A stretch of DNA of 38,512 nucleotides, from positions 1-38,512 of the forward strand of contig WHSU01000030.1 in NCBI GenBank assembly GCA_009379925.1, read 5' to 3'. Source of the DNA: Dehalococcoidia bacterium. GTDB lineage: Bacteria > Chloroflexota > Dehalococcoidia > UBA2979. How positions within the stretch are numbered: the first letter of the stretch is position 1; each line of letters opens with the position of its first letter. This document shows, in pieces, positions 14,902-22,788 of this stretch. Made by a program: the position numbers and the translations under genes. The notes under the pieces are model-generated. The model was not told the DNA's origin. It was given only the letters and a program-made list of their open reading frames with translations, and did not search any database.

Positions 14902-15686
14902 CCGTGACGATCGCGCTCGCGAACCAGAAGGGCGGCGTGGGTAAGACCACGTCCACGGTTTCGCTGGCGGCCGCGCTGGCGGAGCGGGGGCGTCGCGTGC
15001 TGGTGGTCGACGCGGACCCGCAGGCCAATGCCACGTCGGCGCTCGGCGCCGACCCGCTGGAGGGTGGCCTCTACCAGGCGCTGGTCGACGAGCAGCCGCT
15101 GGACGGCGCCGTCCGCGCAACTGGTACGGCCGGTCTCGCGATCATCCCGACCGCCAGCAGCCTGGCGGGCGCCGAGGTGGAGCTGGTGTCCGTGATGGCG
15201 CGCGAGTTCCGCATGAAGCGCGCCTTGCAGCCGCTGCGTGAGCACTTCGACGTGATCTTGATCGACTGCCCGCCGTCGCTGGGACTGCTGACGGTGAATG
15301 CGCTGGCCGCCGCGGACGAGGTGATCATCCCGGTGCAGTGCGAGTACTTCGCGCTGGAGGGCCTCGGGCATCTCGCGCATACCATCGAGCTTGTGCGGCG
15401 GAACCTGAACCCGAAGCTGAAGATCCGCGGCGTGCTGCTCACCATGTACGACGCGCGCACCAACCTTTCGCGGGACGTGGAGACCGAGGTACGCCGCCAT
15501 TTCGACAACACCTTCCGCGCCGTGATCCCGCGTTCCGTGCGACTGTCCGAGGCGCCGAGTCACGGCGAGCCGATCCAGCGCTACGACCCGCTCTCGGCCG
15601 GCGCGAAGGCGTACGACGACCTGGCGGACGAGCTGCTGGAGCAATTCGAGGAGTCGACGGTGGCGGGAGGCACCCATGGCACGTAG
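14898..15686 (+). CDS. parA: Chromosome partitioning ATPase ParA/Soj
   Basis: A 262-residue Walker ATPase with the deviant P-loop KGGVGKTTS (residues 11-19), Walker A' VDADPQANAT, and Walker B ILIDCPPSLGLLT. The C-terminal part includes VIPRSVRLSEAPSHG and the pattern YDPLSAGAKAY, typical of chromosomal Soj. It binds non-specific DNA as an ATP dimer, and ParB stimulates its hydrolysis. Start GTG overlaps the PfkB stop; the 3' end overlaps parB by 11 bases. Confidence 0.96.
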   Translation: MTVTIALANQKGGVGKTTSTVSLAAALAERGRRVLVVDADPQANATSALGADPLEGGLYQALVDEQPLDGAVRATGTAGLAIIPTASSLAGAEVELVSVMAREFRMKRALQPLREHFDVILIDCPPSLGLLTVNALAAADEVIIPVQCEYFALEGLGHLAHTIELVRRNLNPKLKIRGVLLTMYDARTNLSRDVETEVRRHFDNTFRAVIPRSVRLSEAPSHGEPIQRYDPLSAGAKAYDDLADELLEQFEESTVAGGTHGT

Positions 15687-16590
15687 GGCCGGCCTGGGCC
15701 GCGGCCTCTCCGCGCTGATCCCCGAGCGAGGCTCCGAGGAGCCGCGGGACGAGCGCATCCCGGTCACCGAGGTGCCCATCGGGCGCATCGCCGCGAACCC
15801 GCAGCAGCCGCGTATGCAGTTCGACGAGGAGTCGCTGAGCGAGCTGGCCGGCTCCATCCGGGAGCACGGCGTGATCCAGCCGCTGCTCGTCTCCGAGCAG
15901 GAGGGCGAGGACGGCAAGCCGACCTACCAGCTGATCGCCGGCGAGCGTCGCTGGCGCGCCGCGCGCGAGGCGGGCCTCGAGACCGTGCCGGTCACCATCC
16001 GCCAGACCACGCCGCAGGAACTGTTGGAGCTGGCGATCATCGAGAACGTCCAGCGGGCGGACCTGAACCCGCTGGAAGAGGCGCTGGCCTACCAGCGGCT
16101 GGTCAACGAGTTCGGCCTCACCCAGCGCGAGGTCGCGGAGCGCGTCGGCCGCTCGCGTACGGCGGTGACGAACACGCTGCGGCTCGTGGACCTGCCCGGC
16201 CGCATGCGAGAGTCGTTGGCGGCAGGCGAGATCACGGAGGGCCACGCCCGCGCGCTCTTGGGGCTGACCAACGAGCACGCACGCATCGCGGCCTGGGAGC
16301 GCGTGGTCCGCGAGGGCTTGAACGTCCGCCAGACCGAGCGCATGGTACGCGCGTGGCGCGACACCGGCGCCGCGCCGCCGTCGGAGGCCGGGCCGCCCGC
16401 CGCGCCGGACGCGTCCGCCGTCGAGCCCTCGTGGTTGCCCGGTCTGGACAAGAAGCTCCAGCAGAGCCTGGGAACCAAGGTCGCGCTGAAGCGCGGCAAC
16501 GGCGGCCGTGGCACGGTGACGATCCACTTTTACAGCGACGAAGAGCTTGGCGGGATCGTCGAGCGCATGCTCGGAGGGGAGACGCTGTGA
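15676..16590 (+). CDS. parB: Chromosome partitioning protein ParB/Spo0J
   Basis: A 304-residue protein. The N-terminal ARRAGLGRGLSALIP is the ParA-activating peptide, NPQQPR (41-46) is box I, and GERRWRAA (89-96) is the arginine patch that binds CTP. A helix-turn-helix around residues 150-175 (LTQREVAERVGRSRTAVTN) recognises parS, and the C-terminal leucine-rich segment (GTVTIHFYSDEELGGIVERML) is the dimer domain. It loads at the two parS sites about 5 kb upstream (10775 and 10829), spreads, and recruits SMC. It overlaps parA by 11 bases and ridA by 4 (GTGA). Confidence 0.96.
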   Translation: MARRAGLGRGLSALIPERGSEEPRDERIPVTEVPIGRIAANPQQPRMQFDEESLSELAGSIREHGVIQPLLVSEQEGEDGKPTYQLIAGERRWRAAREAGLETVPVTIRQTTPQELLELAIIENVQRADLNPLEEALAYQRLVNEFGLTQREVAERVGRSRTAVTNTLRLVDLPGRMRESLAAGEITEGHARALLGLTNEHARIAAWERVVREGLNVRQTERMVRAWRDTGAAPPSEAGPPAAPDASAVEPSWLPGLDKKLQQSLGTKVALKRGNGGRGTVTIHFYSDEELGGIVERMLGGETL

Positions 16591-17042
16591 GCGTCCAGGA
16601 GCGACTGACCGCGCTGGGCATCACCCTGCCGGACCCTTCCGCACTCGCGCTGTACCGCCCGGCGGTCCGCACGCGGGACCTGGTGTATGTCTCGGGCCAG
16701 GTCGCTATGCGTGACGGCGCGGTCGTGCACCCGGGCAAGCTCGGAGACGGAGTCAGCGTGGAGCAGGGCCGCGAGGCGGCTCGCGTCTGCACCATCAACG
16801 CGCTGGGCGCCGCAAGTGCGCTGCTCGGGAGCCTCGAGGGTGTGCGGGTGGTCCGCGCCGTCGGCTACGTCGCCTCGACGCCCGAGTTCACGGACCAGTC
16901 GCAGGTCATGAACAGCGCCAGTGAGCTGCTGCGCGATGTCCTGGGCGAGGAGCAGGGCGTGGGTGCGCGGCTGGCGCTCGGCGTCGTCTCGTTGCCGGCC
17001 AACTCACCGGTGGAGCTGGAACTGATCCTGGAGACCGACTAG
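16587..17042 (+). CDS. RidA family protein
   Basis: A 151-residue protein of the RidA/YjgF/UK114 fold: LGITLPDP, YRPAVRTRDLVYVSGQVAMRDG, GREAARVCTINALGAASALLGSLEGVRVVRAVGYVASTPEFTDQSQVMNSASELLRDVLGE, GARLALGVVSLPANSPVELELI. The conserved arginine of active RidA (which hydrolyses reactive enamine/imine intermediates) sits in the GARLALGVVSLP strand, where R is followed by L rather than the usual ARXAV; this is a RidA subgroup, not the archetype. Start GTG overlaps the parB stop and follows GGAGGGGA. It ends directly before the DinB-like gene. Confidence 0.88.
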   Translation: MSVQERLTALGITLPDPSALALYRPAVRTRDLVYVSGQVAMRDGAVVHPGKLGDGVSVEQGREAARVCTINALGAASALLGSLEGVRVVRAVGYVASTPEFTDQSQVMNSASELLRDVLGEEQGVGARLALGVVSLPANSPVELELILETD

Positions 17043-17531
17043 ATGGCACGCATCGACTTCGTCACCGGGGCGCCCGAGCGCTACATGCCGCTGGTGGACC
17101 GGCTGTCGGTCCTCCCGGACCGCCTTGCGCGCGTCCTCGCCGGCCGCTCACGTGCCGACCTGCAGCGCGAGCCGGCCGAGGGTGAATGGTCCCCGGCACG
17201 GGTTGCCGCGCACATGGTCTCGTACGCGCGACATAACCACGGCTTCATCTTCAACATGTCCTGGATGACCGAGCCCACCCGCCAGCCGTGGGACGAGGAG
17301 GCCGAGGTCACGTCGGAGGGCTGGGGGCGCCTCGATGCCGCGGGCCTGGTCGAGGCCTTCGAGGCGGAACTGCGCAAGACCATCGATGTGCTCGTGGAGA
17401 CTCCCGACGCCTCGTGGGGTCGGTCGGGCACGATCCCGAACCGCGGGCGCCGCTCATTGCGCCAACAGGTCGCCGCCCACGCCGACCACCTCGACGAGCA
17501 CATCGCCCAACTCGAGGCAATGCTGGGCTAG
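17043..17531 (+). CDS. DinB-family protein (DUF664/YfiT-like four-helix bundle)
   Basis: A 162-residue protein with the DinB superfamily pattern: a first helix with PLVDRLSVLPDRLARVL, then EGEWSPARVAAHMVSYARHNHGF with a metal-ligand histidine, and near the C-terminus SLRQQVAAHADHLDEHIAQLEAMLG with the H-x3-H ligands. Members bind a divalent metal and some act as thiol-dependent transferases or maleylpyruvate isomerases; the specific role here is unknown. The ATG follows the RidA stop directly (TAG-ATG), so it is the last gene of the rightward cluster. Its stop codon lies inside a perfect 16-base palindrome (17522-17537). Confidence 0.8.
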   Translation: MARIDFVTGAPERYMPLVDRLSVLPDRLARVLAGRSRADLQREPAEGEWSPARVAAHMVSYARHNHGFIFNMSWMTEPTRQPWDEEAEVTSEGWGRLDAAGLVEAFEAELRKTIDVLVETPDASWGRSGTIPNRGRRSLRQQVAAHADHLDEHIAQLEAMLG

Positions 17532-17571
17532 CCCAGCGCCGCGCGAGCCCCCTACATGGTGGGCTCGGCGC
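17522..17571. terminator. Hairpins at the convergent end of the par cluster
   Basis: GCTGGGCTAGCCCAGC (17522-17537) is a perfect palindrome holding the DinB stop. Next to it, GCGCCGCGCGAGCCC (17536-17550) can pair with GGGCTCGGCGC (17561-17571), with a CGCG bulge. They lie between convergent genes, so a bidirectional terminator is likely, though there is no T-run. Confidence 0.5.
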
Positions 17572-18049
17572 CTGACTCCATTCCCGAACGAAACACGATC
17601 CGCTCCACTTCGCTGGGGAGGGCGACCAGGGCTTCGTCCGCAGCGAGGATCGCGGCGCCTTCGAGCAGTCCGTCCGGCTGGGGCTCGCCGCTTGCCGATG
17701 CCGCGACGGCGCGCAGCCACCCGAGGCCCTCGAGGCCAATGCGCGGGTGGCGCATGCGGGCCGGCGTGCGGGTGTCGCTGAGGCGCGGCTCACCCTCGAG
17801 CGTGACGCCGAGGCGGGCGCGGAGCAGCGAGGCGACGGCGGCGGTCAGGCCTTCGTCGGGGTGGGGCGGGGAGAGTGACAGCATCGCCGGGTGCGGCCAG
17901 TCCGGCCAGCGGGCGAAGAGGTAGCGCGGTCCCGCCTCGGCAGGCGGGCCGGCATCGAGGTGACGCACGACCAGCAGGTAGCGCTCGGGCAGGTCGGCGG
18001 TGCTGCTGCCGATGCGGCCGGGGTCCATACGCGGGCGTGGCACCGTCAT
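17552..18049 (-). CDS. Nudix-like hypothetical protein (165 aa)
   Basis: No full Nudix signature (G-x5-E-x7-R-E-U-x-E-E-x-G) is visible. The order of segments (YLLVVRHLD ... PRYLFARWPDWPHPAML ... DEGLTAAVASLLRARLGVTLEGEPRLS ... GLGWLRAVAASASGEPQPDGLL ... ILAADEALVALPSEVERI) is that of a Nudix fold whose catalytic helix EGLTAAVASLLRARLGVTL has lost the paired glutamates. It would therefore be a non-catalytic or divergent member. The similarity is judged by eye only. It is 45 bases downstream of the M16 peptidase gene in the same direction, so probably in the same transcript. Confidence 0.5.
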   Translation of the reverse strand: MTVPRPRMDPGRIGSSTADLPERYLLVVRHLDAGPPAEAGPRYLFARWPDWPHPAMLSLSPPHPDEGLTAAVASLLRARLGVTLEGEPRLSDTRTPARMRHPRIGLEGLGWLRAVAASASGEPQPDGLLEGAAILAADEALVALPSEVERIVFRSGMESGAEPTM

Positions 18050-18094
18050 GGGGCGGTGGGCAACGGCTGTCCGGGCACCCGTCCGGCCATCCGG

Positions 18095-19381
18095 CTACGC
18101 ATCGAGCTGTAGCGGAGACTCGAGCGCCGCTGCGTCATCGAATGGCCCGACGACCGCGAGGTGCAGGTCCTCGTCCCGCAGCACGCGGTGCGCGACGCGC
18201 TCCACGTCCTCGAGCGTGACGGCGGCACTGCGGAGCAGCGTCTCCTCCGGCGTGATCAGCGGGAGTCCGAGCACGACCTGCGAGCCGTAGAGCGCGGAGA
18301 CGGCGCGGGTGTCGTCCATGCGAAGCTGCACCCGAGAGCGGGCGACGGCCTTCGCGCGTTCGAGTTCCGCGGGCGTCACGGGCTGGCGGGCGCGGCGCAG
18401 CTCCGCCGCGATCTCGTGCAGCGCCTCCTCCGCGTTGTCCGGGTCGACACCGGCGTAGAGGCCGAACATGCCGGTGTCCAGCAGGTGCGTGAGGTAGGTG
18501 TGGATGTCGTAGCACAGCCCCAGCTCTTCGCGGAGACGGCTGAACAGCCTCGAGGACATGCCCTCGCCGAGGATGATCGAGAGCAGGTCGAGCGCATAGC
18601 GGTCGGGGTCGCGGGCGCTGATGCCGCGCAGGCCGACGGAGAGGTGCGCCTGCTCCGTCTCCTTCGCGATCAACCTCGATCGCGCTCCACGCACCTCGGC
18701 GCGGTCGGGCACCCAGCCGCAGGGGTGGCCCGGTTCCCAGGTGCCCGTGGTGCGCTCGACGAGTGCGCGCGCGGAGTCCAGGTCGACCGCGCCGGCGATG
18801 GAGACGACCGTGGCGTTGGCGACGTACTGGCGGCGGTAGTAGTCGACGATGCGCTCGGGCGGCATCGCCTCCACGGATTCCGGTGTCCCGGCAATGTCAC
18901 GGCCGTGGGGCTGATCCGGCCACAGCAGCTCATCGAGGGCGACGCTCGCCTGCTCCGCCGGTGAGTCCTCGACGGCCGCCAGCTCCTCCAGGATCACGCC
19001 GCGCTCGCGCTCGATCTCGGGCGGCAGCAGCAGCGAGTGGCGGAGCATGTCGGTTAGCACCTCGACGGTCTGGTCCTGGTGCTCGGGCGTCACCTTCGCG
19101 TAGTACACGGTCAGTTCGCGGTTGGTGGCGGCGTTGATGGACCCGCCGATGGAATCGATCTCCACGGAGATGTCCATGGGCTTCGGCCGGCGCTCGGTGC
19201 CCTTGAAGCAGAGGTGCTCCAGGAAGTGCGCGAGCCCGGCGTCCGAGGGCTGCGGCTCGTAGCGGGAGCCGGCCGCGAGGTAGACGGAGACGGCGACGGA
19301 GCGGGCGTAGGGGACGGGGGTGACGACGAGCCGGAGGCCGTTGTCGAGCGTCTGGACGGTAGGCGTAATCGGCTGCTCCAT
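18095..19381 (-). CDS. M16 family zinc peptidase (insulinase/MPP-like)
   Basis: Start ATG 19381 with GGAG 7 bases upstream; the frame continues upstream without conservation. The 428-residue protein has the inverted zinc motif HFLEH (H-x2-E-H) in GLAHFLEHLCFKGTERRPKP, and the downstream zinc-binding glutamate region ERERGVILEELAAVEDSPAEQA. The length fits a single M16B subunit with two domains. Members cleave small peptides or act as processing peptidases. It is first in a possible two-gene unit with the Nudix-like gene. The rhodanese gene upstream is about 200 bases away. Confidence 0.92.
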   Translation of the reverse strand: MEQPITPTVQTLDNGLRLVVTPVPYARSVAVSVYLAAGSRYEPQPSDAGLAHFLEHLCFKGTERRPKPMDISVEIDSIGGSINAATNRELTVYYAKVTPEHQDQTVEVLTDMLRHSLLLPPEIERERGVILEELAAVEDSPAEQASVALDELLWPDQPHGRDIAGTPESVEAMPPERIVDYYRRQYVANATVVSIAGAVDLDSARALVERTTGTWEPGHPCGWVPDRAEVRGARSRLIAKETEQAHLSVGLRGISARDPDRYALDLLSIILGEGMSSRLFSRLREELGLCYDIHTYLTHLLDTGMFGLYAGVDPDNAEEALHEIAAELRRARQPVTPAELERAKAVARSRVQLRMDDTRAVSALYGSQVVLGLPLITPEETLLRSAAVTLEDVERVAHRVLRDEDLHLAVVGPFDDAAALESPLQLDA

Positions 19382-19588
19382 CGGTCTCCGTTCCATCGGC
19401 GGGGTGGCCCCGCGCCTGGCTGCGTCGACGCCGGGGCGTCCGGCGCAGGCCGCGCCAATCCTAGGGGCTGGCGCTCTCTGGTCAATGCCCGCCGGCGCGG
19501 GAAGGGTCGAGGTGGGGTATCTTGATGTTCTCACGAAGCCGGAAGCGGCGCATGCGGGCCTCGATGCGTCGTCCCGCCGAGATGGCCC

Positions 19589-20425
19589 TCACCCCGTCTC
19601 GACCGGCAAGTCCTCGCGGCGTGCCCACTCGGCCCATGAGCCGTCGTAGTTGCGCGCCTGGTCCCAGCCAAGCAGTTCGTACATCGCGAACCACGAGGCG
19701 GCGGAGCGGATGCCGCCGCCACAGTAGGGGAACACCGGCCGCGAGCCATCGATGCCCGCGGCGGCATAGAGCGAGCGCAGCTGGTCCGGCGACAGGAAGC
19801 GGCCGTCCGCATCCACCAGCCGGTCCCAGTTGAGGTGGTATGCGCGAGGCACGCGGCCCGCGCGAGGCGCCGGGTGGGCGCCCGGCGTCTCGCCCCGGTA
19901 CTCCTCGTCCGTGCGGCAGTCGAGGACCTGGCCGTCGTCGTTGCCCTCAGCGACGGCGAGCACGTCGTCCGCGCTGGCGAAGACCGAGGAGTCGGGCTCG
20001 GCCAGCCGGCAGGAGCGCGGGTTGACCGTCGGAGCGTCGCTCGTGACGGGGAGACCGGCGCGCTGCATCGCGGCTACGGAGGCTTCCGCGAGGTAGACGC
20101 GCGGGAAGCGGTAGTAGCGGAGCACCCAGTAGCCGCGCGAGGGCCACATCGAGCGCTTGCGGGCGACAAAGACGACGCGCCGGGTCTCGTCTACGCCCAG
20201 CCGTCCGAGGGTCGCCTCGAGTTCGTCGCGGAGCGGCACGAGCGCGCGGACGCCGCCACGCTCGGCGGTGAAGTCGTCGTAGCCGTGCGCCCACACCGAG
20301 CCGGGCAGGTGGCCCGCCTCGTACTCGGCGCGGTCGCCGCCGATGTGGATGACCGAGAGGTCGGGGTCTTCGAGGTGGTCACGTAGCCAGTCGAGGGAGA
20401 CGACGGCGTCCGGGTTGGCTGGCAT
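19589..20425 (-). CDS. Two-domain thiosulfate/3-mercaptopyruvate sulfurtransferase
   Basis: A 278-residue protein with two rhodanese domains, starting at ATG 20425 with AGGAGG 9 bases upstream. The N-terminal domain (residues about 1-125) is the inactive one: its loop reads VVFVARKRSMW, without cysteine. The C-terminal domain has the catalytic C235 in PVFPYCGGGIRSA. Substrate specificity follows this loop: mercaptopyruvate enzymes have CGSGVTA and rhodaneses CRKGVT; CGGGIRS fits neither exactly. It moves sulfane sulfur to cyanide or a thiol acceptor. It is downstream of ricT in the same direction, with a repeat in the gap. Confidence 0.9.
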   Translation of the reverse strand: MPANPDAVVSLDWLRDHLEDPDLSVIHIGGDRAEYEAGHLPGSVWAHGYDDFTAERGGVRALVPLRDELEATLGRLGVDETRRVVFVARKRSMWPSRGYWVLRYYRFPRVYLAEASVAAMQRAGLPVTSDAPTVNPRSCRLAEPDSSVFASADDVLAVAEGNDDGQVLDCRTDEEYRGETPGAHPAPRAGRVPRAYHLNWDRLVDADGRFLSPDQLRSLYAAAGIDGSRPVFPYCGGGIRSAASWFAMYELLGWDQARNYDGSWAEWARREDLPVETG

Positions 20426-20457
20426 CTGGCCGCTCCTCCTGCTCTCGTGACCATCCA

Positions 20458-20491
20458 TCCGCTCGCCCTTCGACGGGCTCAGGGTGAGCGG
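20458..20491. repeat. Intergenic repeat, copy 1 (34 bp)
   Basis: This 34-base unit, ending in GGCTCAGGGTGAGCGG, recurs at 30856-30889 with 31 of 34 bases identical; the differences fall in the central 5 bases. The flanks are partly complementary (GCTCGCCCTT and GGGTGAGC), so each copy can form a short hairpin. Units of this form are common dispersed intergenic repeats in many high-GC bacteria. Confidence 0.75.
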
Positions 20492-20501
20492 ACTCCTTCT
20501 C

Positions 20502-21626
20502 CTACTCCTCGGGCGCCGTGCCGCCGGTCTGCTCCCCGCCGTCGCCGGGCCGGCGTCGTCGACGGCCTCCTCGGCGGCCACGACGACGGCGGCGCCTGGG
20601 TGCTTCCTCGCCGGAGGCGTCGCCGGTGTCATCGGCCGCTCCGTTGGGCGCAGCATCCGGCAGTTCGCCAGTAGGGGCGACGAGCGGCCGTGCGGCCCGT
20701 ACCGTACTTGTGCGCGCCTCGACCGGCTCCAGTGTGGCGATGGTATTCGCGGCCAGGCGGTGCTCCTGGTCGCGGATCGGTTGCTCGATCCGCTCCTCGA
20801 GTTCCACCGGGCGCACCGCGCTGCCGTACTGCGCGCGCAGGTCAGCGGCCGGGATCTCGATCACCTCGCCGGTGGCGTCCATGCGGAGGCGCACGAGCTG
20901 CTTGAGCGCGTTGATTGAGAGCACCTTCGCGCGGCCGATCGGGGTGCTGACGCGCTTGCCCACCTTCGGGAGGTCTCCGCGCAGCTCGCGGTACGCCTCC
21001 ACCTCGAAGGAGAGGCAGCAGAGGAGGCGGCCGCAGACGCCGGAGATCTTGGTGGGGTTCGGCGAGAGGTCCTGGTCCTTCGCCATCTTGATCGAAATCT
21101 GCGGGAAGTTCGTCATCCACGTAGCGCAGCAGAGGGCCCGTCCGCAGAGGCCCAGGCCGCCGATGGCCTTAGCGCGGTCGCGGTCGCCCACCTGCTGGAG
21201 GTAGAGGTCCGTGTCCAGCAACTCCGCGAACTGCCGGTGCAGCCAGTCGAAGTCCACCCGCTCACCGGCGGTGAAGGTCAGTTCGCCGTGCTCCCCCGAG
21301 AGGTCGTAGGTGATGCTCGCGATCCGGACGCGGGGGTCCGTGCGGACCGCGAGGGCCTGCGCGCGGCTGACGTCCCCGTCCGCGCGTTCACGCTGCTTTC
21401 GCCACACATCGACGTCCGCTTCGGTCGCGATGCGGTCCACGACGCGCAGCGGGCCCTCGATGGTCGCTGCTACGACCTGGTCCGGCGTGACGACGACCCA
21501 TCCGAGGCGCTCGCCGCGGTCGGTGCGGACGACGACGTAGTCGCCGGTGCCCAGGTCGAAGTCGCCGGGGCTGCAATACGTGATCGGGCCCGCCTCGATG
21601 AAGCGGACGCCCAGTACTCGGTCCAT
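20502..21626 (-). CDS. ricT: RicT/YaaT PSP1-domain protein
   Basis: A 374-residue protein. The N-terminal PSP1 region starts MDRVLGVRFIEAGPITYCSPGDFDLGTGDYVVVRTDRGERLGWVV. The middle has the paired cysteine motifs LGLCGRALCCATW and KISGVCGRLLCCLSFE, which in the Ric complex (RicT, RicF, RicA) hold iron-sulfur clusters. The C-terminus is an added tail (GEEAPRRRRRRGRRGGRRRRRP) absent from Bacillus RicT. In Bacillus the complex helps RNase Y process mRNAs. It follows holB by 28 bases, the same order as holB-yaaT in Bacillus. The ATG 21626 start is the conserved one. Confidence 0.93.
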   Translation of the reverse strand: MDRVLGVRFIEAGPITYCSPGDFDLGTGDYVVVRTDRGERLGWVVVTPDQVVAATIEGPLRVVDRIATEADVDVWRKQRERADGDVSRAQALAVRTDPRVRIASITYDLSGEHGELTFTAGERVDFDWLHRQFAELLDTDLYLQQVGDRDRAKAIGGLGLCGRALCCATWMTNFPQISIKMAKDQDLSPNPTKISGVCGRLLCCLSFEVEAYRELRGDLPKVGKRVSTPIGRAKVLSINALKQLVRLRMDATGEVIEIPAADLRAQYGSAVRPVELEERIEQPIRDQEHRLAANTIATLEPVEARTSTVRAARPLVAPTGELPDAAPNGAADDTGDASGEEAPRRRRRRGRRGGRRRRRPGDGGEQTGGTAPEE

Positions 21627-21654
21627 GTGGTCCCCGCGGTCCGCGCCCACCCGG

Positions 21655-22788
21655 CTAGCCGGCCGGGGTCGCGAGCCCGCGGGCCTCCTTCCCCGCCAGC
21701 ACGGGGAGGTCAAGCATCAGGACCTCCAGCACGAGCTGGGCATTGGTGTTCGCCAGCAGGTGCTCACGCGCCCGCTGGATGGCCTGTAGCGCCAGCACCG
21801 CATCCCGAGGCGCGCAGGCCTCGGACGCCGCGCGGGCGCTCTCGCTGATGACGCCGCCTTCGAGGCCCGCCGTCACCTGGAGCACGTCCCGCCACCAGCC
21901 GCGCCAGGTGTCCAGCGTGGCCAGCACGCTGTCGCGCTCCCGCGTCCAGCGCTGGGCCAGGGTCTCGGCGGCGTCGAAGCGCTCGTTGCGGTCCGCGAGC
22001 ACCAGCCGCGCCATCTCCTCGGCGGCCGTCTCGCGCAGCACGCGTAGCGATGGGTCCGCGTGCATGCGCATCGCCAGGCCGTAGCGGCCCTGCGCCAGCG
22101 CGGACAGCTCGCGCGCCTCGTGTTCCGCGATGCCGGCGTGAGCCACGAGCGCTGCCTCGAGGGCCGGCGCAGGCATCGGACGCAGGGCGATCTCCTGGCA
22201 ACGCGAGCGGATGGTCGGGAGCAGGGCGTCGCCGTCGGTGGCGAGCATGAGCAGCAGCACGGTGGGCGGCGGCTCCTCCAGCGTCTTCAGCAGGGCGTGC
22301 GCGGCCTCGGTCTGCAGGTCGTCCGCGGTATCGATCACAAAGATGCGGCGCCTCGAGCGGAACGGTGCCAGCGAGGCGACCCGCTCCACGCGCCGCACCT
22401 GGCAGATGCGGATGCGCGTTGAACGGTCGCCGCTGTGGTCCGGGTGGCCGCTCTCGTCGCACACTCCGCCGATGCGGATGCGCTCGATGTCCGGCGACTC
22501 GCCCGCCTCCACCTGCCGGCAGGAGCGGCAGACGAGGCACGGCGCGCTGTCCTCGGCGGGTGTGTCGCAGGAGAGCGCCTGCGCCAGCCGGGTCGCCAGC
22601 GCGCCCTTGCCGGCGCCGGGCGGGCCGGTGAAGAGATAGGCGTGCGCCAGTCTGCCGGCCTCGACCGCGCGGCGCAGCGCGCCCACGGCGTGGTCGTGGC
22701 CGACGATGCCCCACGGGGCCTCCGATGCCTGCGGGCCTGACGGCGCGGGTGCGTCGGAAGCGTCGGTCGGGGTGGCGTCAGTCGACAT
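21655..22788 (-). CDS. holB: DNA polymerase III subunit delta'
   Basis: A 377-residue AAA+ clamp-loader subunit starting at ATG 22788. It has GHDHAVGALRRAVEAGRLAHAYLFTGPPGAGKG (Walker A at residues 55-62), the zinc-binding cysteines in CDTPAEDSAPCLVCRSCRQ, Walker B-like RRIFVIDTADDLQTEAAHALLKTLEEPP, and sensor-1 LIRSRCQ-type residues (LLPTIRSRCQEIALRP). It assembles the sliding clamp with delta and the tau/gamma subunits. Its start overlaps the 3' end of lysA by 11 bases, so the two are co-translated. It lies just before ricT. Confidence 0.93.
   Translation of the reverse strand: MSTDATPTDASDAPAPSGPQASEAPWGIVGHDHAVGALRRAVEAGRLAHAYLFTGPPGAGKGALATRLAQALSCDTPAEDSAPCLVCRSCRQVEAGESPDIERIRIGGVCDESGHPDHSGDRSTRIRICQVRRVERVASLAPFRSRRRIFVIDTADDLQTEAAHALLKTLEEPPPTVLLLMLATDGDALLPTIRSRCQEIALRPMPAPALEAALVAHAGIAEHEARELSALAQGRYGLAMRMHADPSLRVLRETAAEEMARLVLADRNERFDAAETLAQRWTRERDSVLATLDTWRGWWRDVLQVTAGLEGGVISESARAASEACAPRDAVLALQAIQRAREHLLANTNAQLVLEVLMLDLPVLAGKEARGLATPAG

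Noticed and set aside
12679..15120. Long open frame (813 codons) on the minus strand across yidC-jag-PfkB-parA
   Set aside because: GC-rich third positions leave the opposite strand open. The product is low-complexity and lacks domains, while the plus strand has unmistakable genes.
18095..19534. Longer M16 peptidase start at 19534
   Set aside because: The extra 51 residues are arginine/proline-rich and unlike the family; the ATG at 19381 has a ribosome binding site.
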